Shown here piece by piece: positions 1-4,483 of a stretch of 7,690 nucleotides of DNA. The number at the start of each line of letters is the position of its first letter. Within the stretch, counting starts at the first letter, position 1. Origin of the DNA: Campylobacteraceae bacterium (GTDB taxonomy: Bacteria > Campylobacterota > Campylobacteria > Campylobacterales > Sulfurovaceae); the NCBI GenBank assembly GCA_027026055.1, contig JALVPA010000012.1, positions 1-7,690 on the forward strand, in the 5' to 3' direction. The notes under the pieces were generated by a model that was not told the origin of the DNA, did no database searches, and was given only the letters and a program-made list of their open reading frames with translations. A program made the position numbers and the translations under genes.

Positions 1-12
1 ACTAAATATGTA

Positions 13-23
13 AAGGAAAGGTA
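13..23 (+). promoter_or_regulatory. Shine-Dalgarno region of the Fic gene
   Basis: The purine-rich stretch AAGGAAAGG sits just before the GTG at 24. AAGGA ends 6 nt before it, a normal spacing, and this decides the non-ATG start. No promoter can be judged because only 23 bases precede the gene. Confidence 0.65.
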
Positions 24-719
24 GTGTATCAACTTAATAAATTAACCCTAAAACAACGAGAAGAATTGTTTAGACAATTAAGAATTTCGATTACTTATCA
101 CTCAAATGCAATAGAAGGAACTACTCTATCTTTTGGAGAAACAAAAGAATTACTTGAACTTGGTCATACGGCAGGGCATAAACCACTTGGAGAACAACTT
201 GTTATTTTAGGATTTGCAAAAGCCTATGATGTGGTAGTCAGAGAAGCACAAAATCCTAACAATATAATTGATAGCAGTTTTATAAAAGATATTCATACCA
301 TTATGTTTGAAGATGCTCTAAAAGTATCACCGGAATATGTTTCAAAGCCTATTGGAGCTTATAGACTTGATGAAAGATATATTAAGGGTGTGGATATCAA
401 ATTATCTCATCCAAGTAAAATTTCAAACGATATTGAAAACCTTTTGTATAGATTTAAAAGCAACAATATGAGTTTAGAAGATATAGCAGAGTTTCATATA
501 CTATTTGAAAGGATACATCCGTTTGCGGACGGTAATGGAAGAATCGGAAGACTTTTAATGGCTTATCAAGCTATACAAAATAATATCGTTCCACCGTTAA
601 TAAAAAATGAAAGCAGAGATGAATATCTAAAAGCAATAAACGATAAAAATGATTTATACAAATTTTTACAAGACAGCATAAACAAAAGTTTGGAGTTAAT
701 AAGCGACTTAAATGTCTAA
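24..719 (+). CDS. Fic-domain protein, class II (N-terminal inhibitory motif), probable AMP transferase
   Basis: This is a 231-residue Fic-family protein. Family members usually transfer AMP (sometimes another nucleotide or phosphate group) from a nucleotide to a hydroxyl side chain of a target protein. The core motif HPFADGNGR is complete at residues 165-173: H165 is the catalytic base, D169 and N171 are the metal and phosphate residues, and R173 is present. Near the N-terminus, S27-N-A-I-E31-G32 fits the inhibitory helix pattern S/T-x-x-x-E-G/N, so autoinhibition is built in and no separate antitoxin is needed (class II). A GAYR stretch at 111-114 fits the target-docking flap. There is no C-terminal winged helix, so the protein is shorter than many Fic proteins. 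I chose the GTG at 24 because AAGGA (13-17) lies 6 nt upstream and a stop in the same frame lies at 3-5. Codon use is AT-rich (AGA, ATA, TTA), unlike all its neighbours, which suggests horizontal acquisition. The target is unknown. Confidence 0.9.
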   Translation: MYQLNKLTLKQREELFRQLRISITYHSNAIEGTTLSFGETKELLELGHTAGHKPLGEQLVILGFAKAYDVVVREAQNPNNIIDSSFIKDIHTIMFEDALKVSPEYVSKPIGAYRLDERYIKGVDIKLSHPSKISNDIENLLYRFKSNNMSLEDIAEFHILFERIHPFADGNGRIGRLLMAYQAIQNNIVPPLIKNESRDEYLKAINDKNDLYKFLQDSINKSLELISDLNV

Positions 720-734
720 CAAATCCTAAGCGAG
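714..734 (+). other. Possible left half of an integron attC site (R''/L'')
   Basis: GTCTAAC at 714-720 fits the attC R'' consensus RYYYAAC and contains the TAA stop of the Fic gene, as is common in integron cassettes. It is followed by a 5-nt spacer (AAATC) and CTAAGCG (726-732), which resembles an L'' box. A full attC needs L' and a right-hand GTTRRRY box downstream. CGCTTA at 886-891 is complementary to TAAGCG at 727-732, but no GTTRRRY follows it, and I found none anywhere between 720 and about 1050. The span of about 190 nt would also be long for an attC. A chance match is quite possible. Confidence 0.22.
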
Positions 735-736
735 TT

Positions 737-778
737 TTTGTCCTCCTCCACCTGCAGCGCAGGTGTTCGGAGAACAAA
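737..778. repeat. Imperfect stem-loop downstream of the Fic gene
   Basis: The core is a perfect 7-bp inverted repeat, CACCTGC (749-755) and GCAGGTG (759-765), with a 3-nt loop AGC. It extends outward through an internal loop to CTCC (743-746) with GGAG (769-772), then TTTGT (737-741) with ACAAA (774-778), separated by single-base bulges. Bulged bases in a long imperfect hairpin are also a trait of folded attC sites. No T-run follows on either strand, so it is not a classical terminator. Confidence 0.55.
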
Positions 779-820
779 TCGCAGGAGCAAACACTCATCT
801 CCACTCCTTCGAGCAAATCC

Positions 821-836
821 GAAAGCTATCGCTTTC
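821..836. repeat. Short inverted repeat
   Basis: GAAAGC (821-826) and GCTTTC (831-836) form a perfect 6-bp stem around the loop TATC. On the plus strand it is followed by a pyrimidine-rich stretch (TCCTTTTCTCTC). It may be a weak stop for transcripts reading out of the Fic gene, or simply one more hairpin of this spacer. Confidence 0.4.
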
Positions 837-870
837 TCCTTTTCTCTCGGAGTGCCGCTCAGCTGCGCCG

Positions 871-900
871 TTGCCTCGGACGTTTCGCTTACCGAGGCAA
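871..900. terminator. Perfect 9-bp stem-loop just after the peroxiredoxin stop, possible bidirectional terminator
   Basis: TTGCCTCGG (871-879) and CCGAGGCAA (892-900) are exact inverted copies around a 12-nt loop. The stem begins 8 nt past the stop codon of the minus-strand peroxiredoxin gene and lies between two convergent genes, where a terminator is expected. No proper T-run follows on either strand; the plus-strand side has only a pyrimidine-rich TACCTCCTTT. Termination or mRNA 3'-end protection is therefore an inference from position and symmetry. Confidence 0.4.
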
Positions 901-908
901 TACCTCCT

Positions 909-1538
909 TTACTGCGCTTTGTGGCAGAACCACCAATCGTAACACTCGTAATTCTCAAGGCGCTCTTTCGCCGTCTTTTCGTCCGTCGCGGGCGGTATGA
1001 TGACATGATCGCCCACCAACTCGTTTTCGGGCCAGTTTGCGGGTGTGGCGACGCCTTCGTCGCTCTTTTGTAGCGCTTTGACCGCGCGAACGATTTCGGG
1101 GATATTGCGTCCGATCTCTTGCGGATAGTAAAGAATCGTACGCACGATGCCCTCGGGATCGATGATAAAGACCGCACGGACGGTATTGGAACCTTTAGCG
1201 GGATGCAACATACCCAGCTGCTCCGCGATACGATCGTTACCCGCGATAATGGGGAAGGTGATCTCCACATCGAGCTTCTCTTTGATCCACTCCACCCATT
1301 TGATATGGCTGAAAACCTGATCAACCGACATACCTACCAGTCGGCATCCCAACGCTTCGAATTCTTCTATGTGCTTTTGAAACGAGACGAACTCCGTCGT
1401 ACATACCGGCGTAAAGTCCGCAGGATGCGAAAAAAGCACCGTCCATTTTCCTTTTAAATCTTCGGGTAGCGACATCGCTCCGTGTGTCGTTTGTACTTGC
1501 ATTTCCGGAAACTTCTCTCCAAGCATCGGCATAGCCAT
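909..1538 (-). CDS. Peroxiredoxin, Prx6 / archaeal-type with C-terminal cysteine pair
   Basis: This 209-residue cytoplasmic peroxiredoxin reduces hydrogen peroxide and organic hydroperoxides. The peroxidatic site is PADFTPVCTTE with C46. The later block around GSNTVRAVFIIDPEG fits the Prx6 subfamily, which has a long C-terminal dimerisation domain. The tail CYDWWFC carries two more cysteines, C199 and C205. From established knowledge, this spacing matches archaeal-type Prx6 enzymes (the Aeropyrum pernix type), where a C-terminal cysteine acts as the resolving residue; true 1-Cys Prx6 proteins lack it. No signal peptide is visible. The start is the ATG at 1538, with a full AGGAGG (1545-1550) 6 nt upstream, which predicts strong translation. 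The gene lies 46 nt downstream of the HdeD-like gene on the same strand, so the two may share a transcript. Its electron donor is not shown by the context. Confidence 0.93.
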   Translation of the reverse strand: MAMPMLGEKFPEMQVQTTHGAMSLPEDLKGKWTVLFSHPADFTPVCTTEFVSFQKHIEEFEALGCRLVGMSVDQVFSHIKWVEWIKEKLDVEITFPIIAGNDRIAEQLGMLHPAKGSNTVRAVFIIDPEGIVRTILYYPQEIGRNIPEIVRAVKALQKSDEGVATPANWPENELVGDHVIIPPATDEKTAKERLENYECYDWWFCHKAQ

Positions 1539-1584
1539 GACAAACCTCCTTTTTGTTTATATTCGATTTTCGTTTTATACGCGT
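1539..1584 (-). promoter_or_regulatory. AT-rich leader of the peroxiredoxin gene, possible promoter plus strong SD
   Basis: The 46-nt gap is clearly AT-richer than its flanks. Read on the minus strand it has two TATAAA-like hexamers (near 1573-1578 and 1556-1561) before AGGAGG. No convincing -35 box is visible. Campylobacterota promoters often lack one, so an own promoter is possible but not proven. The alternative is co-transcription with the gene upstream. Confidence 0.3.
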
Positions 1585-2145
1585 TTACGCATCCTCTTTT
1601 GCCGCTTTTTTGGCGGCGATACCCAAACCTGTCAATACCACGCCGTCAAACAACAAACTAACGGCGGCATACAAGCCGACCCACAAAAACGAACTGAGCG
1701 GCCAGTTTATCAAAATCAATACCGCCAATCCCAGCGAAAGCAAGGCGTTGACGATATGAAGCCACCACCATTTGTGCGGCTTGTAATCCATCGCGAAACC
1801 GAAACTCGAAAAAGCATCAATCAACAAATAAGCCGCCAACAAAATCGCGGCGACCGCCACCCCTTCGACGGGAAAAATCATAAAGAGCAAACCCGTCACA
1901 AACGAAAGCACGGGTTTGAGCCACGCGCTAAAGGAGTTTCGGAAGGTTTTGTAGGTCAGGTAGCCTTGGATTACGGCGCTGAGCATAAAGAGCCAGCCCA
2001 GTAAAAAGACTACCGTTAGCGACATCACTCCCGGAGCAAAAAGTCCGACGGCGCCCACCGCCATCATCAAAATGCCCGAAACCAATGTCAAGGTACTGAA
2101 ACGTCGTAGCGTCTCTTTATCGAACATCATCGTTACGGATGTCAT
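1585..2145 (-). CDS. HdeD-family (DUF308) six-helix membrane protein
   Basis: This 186-residue integral inner-membrane protein has about six hydrophobic segments, at roughly residues 17-37, 43-63, 75-93, 95-113, 128-147 and 152-178. They come in pairs, the usual arrangement of the DUF308/HdeD family. Short charged loops separate them, and the lysine-rich C-terminus (AAKKAAKEDA) is probably cytoplasmic. The E. coli relative HdeD helps acid resistance at high cell density; the biochemical role is not known, and acid resistance here is only an inference from the family name. The ATG at 2145 is supported by GAAGGA (2152-2157) placed 6 nt upstream. A perfect 10-bp inverted repeat brackets this start region (see the separate entry). 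The gene lies 133 nt after hemC on the same strand, probably as a separate transcription unit with the peroxiredoxin. Confidence 0.85.
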   Translation of the reverse strand: MTSVTMMFDKETLRRFSTLTLVSGILMMAVGAVGLFAPGVMSLTVVFLLGWLFMLSAVIQGYLTYKTFRNSFSAWLKPVLSFVTGLLFMIFPVEGVAVAAILLAAYLLIDAFSSFGFAMDYKPHKWWWLHIVNALLSLGLAVLILINWPLSSFLWVGLYAAVSLLFDGVVLTGLGIAAKKAAKEDA

Positions 2146-2178
2146 TTTCTTTCCTTCATGTTGAGATACCGTAACGAT
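2129..2178 (-). promoter_or_regulatory. 10-bp inverted repeat enclosing the SD and start codon of the HdeD-like gene
   Basis: On the plus strand, ATCGTTACGG (2129-2138) and CCGTAACGAT (2169-2178) are exact inverted copies separated by 30 nt. In the mRNA, the loop would hold both the SD (2152-2157) and the ATG (2143-2145), while the right arm is coding sequence. Such a stem could control ribosome access, or the repeats could be a protein-binding pair. The symmetry is seen directly; the regulatory role is inference, and one such repeat somewhere in a window of this size could occur by chance. Confidence 0.4.
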
Positions 2179-2225
2179 ACACCTACCTTACAAACAAGGC
2201 ATGCGACTTTGGTAGCAATAGAAGC

Positions 2226-2255
2226 AAAAAACGTATCCGATCGCCAAAACGATCG
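2226..2255 (-). terminator. Possible rho-independent terminator of the hemC operon
   Basis: On the minus strand, CGATCG, a 6-nt loop TTTTGG and CGATCG form a hairpin starting 24 nt after the hemC stop. A run of six T follows after a 6-nt gap. The stem is short, each arm is itself a palindrome, and the gap before the T-run is longer than usual, so strength is uncertain. The position at the end of the operon supports it. Confidence 0.42.
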
Positions 2256-2278
2256 ACACGGGAAGAAAGCGAACCCTC

Positions 2279-3235
2279 TTACAATCTCTCGGGACGTTCC
2301 TCTTTAAAAGCGATCTTTTCGGCTTCCGCCAGCAAGTCCAGCGCACCGCGCTCTATCATCTTCTGCGCCAACAAATCGCCGATAATGTCGGCTTCGTCAA
2401 GACCGCTTCGCATCTCTTCGTAAAGGATATGCGTACCGTCGGGATAACCTATCATCGCACGCATAAAGATCGTTTCGTCTTCTTCGTCGATGACGGCGTT
2501 AACCGCGACGGGTGCGGAGCATCCCGCTCCGATTACCGAAACGAACGTACGTTCGGCACGCGTCGCGATCGCCGTCGGTTCGTGATTGAGCGACATGGCG
2601 ATCTCTCGGATACGCGAATTGTTCGCGACTATCTCGATACCAAGCGCCGCTTGTCCCATCGGAGGGATAAAGTCGAGTTTTTCTACGTGCGGAATCTCTT
2701 TCAACAAATCGAGACGTTTGAGTCCGATATACGCCAAGATGATCGCATCGTACTCTCCTTCGGCAAGCTTGCGCAGACGTGTGTTGACGTTGCCGCGAAG
2801 ATCCTTGACCTTCAGATCGGGACGTTTGGCAAGCAACTGCATACGTCTGCGTAGCGACGTGGTGCCCACCACCGCGCCTTCGGGAAGCGCATCGAGGCTT
2901 TCGTAACGGTGCGACAAAAAAACGTCGCTTTGATCTTCTCTGCGCGTTATCGCACACAGCTCCAATCCTTCGGGGATAAAAGTGGGTACATCCTTGAGCG
3001 AATGCACCGCCATATCCGCCTCGCCCGCCAACATCGCATCTTCAAGCTCTTTGGTGAAATGTCCCTTTCCGCCGACCAACGCCAAAGGTCTGTCAAGTAT
3101 CTTGTCGCCTTTGGAGGTCATCTTGCACAATACCGGTTCGACATCCGGGAACCGGCGCTTTATCTCTTCTTGCACATAATAGGCTTGCCAAAGCGCCAAC
3201 GCGCTTTCTCTCGTCGCTATTCTTATCCTCTCCAA
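2279..3235 (-). CDS. hemC: Porphobilinogen deaminase (hydroxymethylbilane synthase)
   Basis: HemC joins four porphobilinogen units into hydroxymethylbilane, a cytosolic step of haem and sirohaem synthesis. From the chosen start the protein has 318 residues, normal for the family. The substrate-binding N-terminus (ATRESALALWQA, residues 7-18), the catalytic aspartate D82 in HSLKDVP, the arginine-rich cofactor site GTTSLRRR (124-131), LRGNVNTRL (146-154) and C239 in GAGCSAPVAVNA, which holds the dipyrromethane cofactor, are all present. I chose the TTG at 3235 because the family begins with this ERIRIATRES block. AAGGA lies about 9 nt upstream, and the TTG leaves a clean 29-nt gap to the preceding gene. 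An ATG at 3307 would add 24 unrelated residues and overlap that gene by 43 nt. It is the last gene of the haem operon. Confidence 0.96.
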   Translation of the reverse strand: MERIRIATRESALALWQAYYVQEEIKRRFPDVEPVLCKMTSKGDKILDRPLALVGGKGHFTKELEDAMLAGEADMAVHSLKDVPTFIPEGLELCAITRREDQSDVFLSHRYESLDALPEGAVVGTTSLRRRMQLLAKRPDLKVKDLRGNVNTRLRKLAEGEYDAIILAYIGLKRLDLLKEIPHVEKLDFIPPMGQAALGIEIVANNSRIREIAMSLNHEPTAIATRAERTFVSVIGAGCSAPVAVNAVIDEEDETIFMRAMIGYPDGTHILYEEMRSGLDEADIIGDLLAQKMIERGALDLLAEAEKIAFKEERPERL

Positions 3236-3264
3236 AGATCCGTTTCCTTTTCGTGATATCCTGT

Positions 3265-4104
3265 TTATTTGATAAATTGTTTGTAGCGTTGTCTGCTTCC
3301 GTCCCATTGACCATCGACATAAACGGCGGGCGTACCGCGTACCATCATACGCGCCGCCGCCGCTTCGTCGGCTTTGATCGCTTCTACGGTCTTTTTGTCG
3401 TTGATTTTCGCCAAGTCGACCTCATAACCGGTATGTTTTTTGACCGCTTCGGCGATCTTTTTTGGATCTTTCTCGCCGAATCCGATTTTTAGCGTATACA
3501 TCTTGTCGACGACATCTTTTCTTCCCTCCTCTTGCGCTACATGCATAATGCGAGTCAAGACGCCCGAAACGGGATGAATGTTTAAAAGCGGAAGATGATA
3601 GTAATATAGAGCGATTTTGTCGGGGTGCTCTTTGGCGGCTTTCATAATACCCGGAACCGTATCGCGACAAAAGGGACACATCGGATCGGAAAAGACGATG
3701 ATTTTATGTGCCGCATCGGCATGACCGTATAGCAGATGCGCTTTATCGTACATCGTCTCGGGTACTTTGGGTTTGAAAACGTCGCGATAGTTTTTGCCCG
3801 TTTTCAAATCGGCAAGCGAATCGGTAATCACATTGTCTCTGACAAACAGCATCTGAGGAAGTTGCACTTTCTGACCGCGAAAATCCAATCGGAGCGTCGT
3901 AAAGAGTACTTGCCATCCCGGCAATTCGTTCGGTGTTTTGGTTTCGTTGATATTAATACCTTCAAGCTTAACTTGCGGGTTGCGTACGATATTTTGTTTG
4001 ACGTATCGCAAAAGCAGCTTGGTATCCGGAGGAGTATCACCTTTTGCGTGTAAGGCGACTGTCGCTATCAGTGCACTCGTCAACAATTTCGACATCAATG
4101 ACAT
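3265..4104 (-). CDS. Periplasmic DsbG/DsbC-like thiol:disulfide oxidoreductase
   Basis: This 279-residue exported thioredoxin-fold protein has a signal peptide at residues 1-20 (positive K6, hydrophobic LLTSALIATVAL, cleavage likely after ALHA). Residues about 25-115 form an N-terminal domain like the dimerisation part of DsbC/DsbG proteins. The catalytic domain follows, with the CPFC motif (C143, C146) after IIVFSDPM and the cis-proline loop RGTPAVYVDG (P259). It probably makes, breaks or shuffles disulfides in periplasmic proteins. From established knowledge, H. pylori has an exported Dsb-type protein of similar length (HP0231) in the same genome region; direct orthology is inference. The ATG at 4104 is supported by AGGAG 6 nt upstream. 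It lies inside the end of fxsA, giving a 68-nt overlap in another frame. Placement in a haem operon suggests a link to cytochrome c assembly, but this is not shown. Confidence 0.87.
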   Translation of the reverse strand: MSLMSKLLTSALIATVALHAKGDTPPDTKLLLRYVKQNIVRNPQVKLEGININETKTPNELPGWQVLFTTLRLDFRGQKVQLPQMLFVRDNVITDSLADLKTGKNYRDVFKPKVPETMYDKAHLLYGHADAAHKIIVFSDPMCPFCRDTVPGIMKAAKEHPDKIALYYYHLPLLNIHPVSGVLTRIMHVAQEEGRKDVVDKMYTLKIGFGEKDPKKIAEAVKKHTGYEVDLAKINDKKTVEAIKADEAAAARMMVRGTPAVYVDGQWDGSRQRYKQFIK

Positions 4105-4483
4105 CGTCTTCTCCTTTAGCAGAGTGAAACTCTTGCGTAAATTTTTGTTCGGGTGTTATTGTAGCTACAAATTGTAAATAGAGTGTGTAGAGCAATGCGG
4201 CGACTCCGAACAGATCGCTCAAGACCCCCGGAACAATCAAAAGCAACGCGCCCAAAAAATAGGACATCCCCGCATCGTGAAACCGCTGAAGATCGAGTTT
4301 GCCGCGCTGTAAAGCGGAGAGGTTGCCCATCAACGCGAAGGGAGTGTTTTTCAGAAGTAAGCCGCCTACGATCATTGTTGCGACCGTCCATACGGTCGCC
4401 CAACCCGCACCGATAACCTCCAGCATCTTGAGCGACAGATAGATCTCGGCAAAAAGATAAGGCAATAAAATTACGAGAAACAT
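4037..4483 (-). CDS. fxsA: FxsA-family membrane protein
   Basis: This 148-residue inner-membrane protein has hydrophobic segments at about residues 2-24, 27-45 and 74-106 (SYFLGALLLIVPGVLSDLFG is the family's hallmark region). A soluble C-terminal tail rich in acidic residues follows (EDDVIDVEIVDE, about 125-136). In E. coli, excess FxsA relieves phage T7 exclusion by the F plasmid; its normal role is not known. The ATG at 4483 lies inside the last codons of proS (13-nt overlap) without a clear SD, so translation probably depends on ribosomes finishing proS. Its own last 68 nt overlap the start of the exported thiol oxidoreductase gene. The SD of that gene falls in codons for AKGE, so the overlap is shared coding sequence. 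Campylobacter jejuni also has a small membrane-protein gene between proS and hemC, from memory. Confidence 0.88.
   Translation of the reverse strand: MFLVILLPYLFAEIYLSLKMLEVIGAGWATVWTVATMIVGGLLLKNTPFALMGNLSALQRGKLDLQRFHDAGMSYFLGALLLIVPGVLSDLFGVAALLYTLYLQFVATITPEQKFTQEFHSAKGEDDVIDVEIVDECTDSDSRLTRKR

Larger units (their letters stand above)
720..908. other. Gene-free, hairpin-rich spacer between convergent genes
   Basis: This 189-nt stretch separates the Fic gene (plus strand) from the peroxiredoxin gene (minus strand), which converge on it. I see no credible gene in it. It is much richer in G+C than the Fic gene and contains several inverted repeats (737-778, 821-836, 871-900). CAAATC recurs three times (720-725, 775-780, 814-819) and GAGCAAA twice (785-791, 811-817). 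It could be a transcription-stop region, a dispersed intergenic repeat, or the degraded end of a mobile cassette. Nothing in the window repeats it elsewhere, so a choice cannot be made from this sequence alone. Confidence 0.6.

Noticed and set aside
714..930. Complete attC site
   Set aside because: Only the left half-site fits. A direct scan for GTTRRRY downstream of 720 found none, so a complete, active site is not claimed.
738..1073. Plus-strand open frame covering the spacer
   Set aside because: It is half antisense to the peroxiredoxin gene, starts with GTG without a convincing SD, and runs through the hairpins. No protein family is recognisable.
716..1324. Minus-strand open frame of 202 codons ending at the Fic junction
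   Set aside because: Most of it is a shifted frame of the peroxiredoxin gene. The part beyond 908 stays open for only about 63 codons, which is unremarkable, and has no start codon at the orphan SD.
1601..1617. GCCGC / GCGGC inverted repeat with an A/T loop at the end of the HdeD-like gene
   Set aside because: The stem is only 5 bp, lies within codons for Ala and Lys, and has no T-run after it on either strand. It is better explained by codon repetition than as a terminator.
1537..2004. Plus-strand open frame of 155 codons
   Set aside because: It is antisense to the HdeD-like gene, whose six membrane segments are clear. The plus-strand product is low-complexity, rich in Q, R, K and H.
3236..3307. 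N-terminal extension of hemC from ATG 3307
   Set aside because: The 24 extra residues match nothing typical of HemC, and the extension would overlap the upstream gene by 43 nt. The TTG at 3235 matches the family start.
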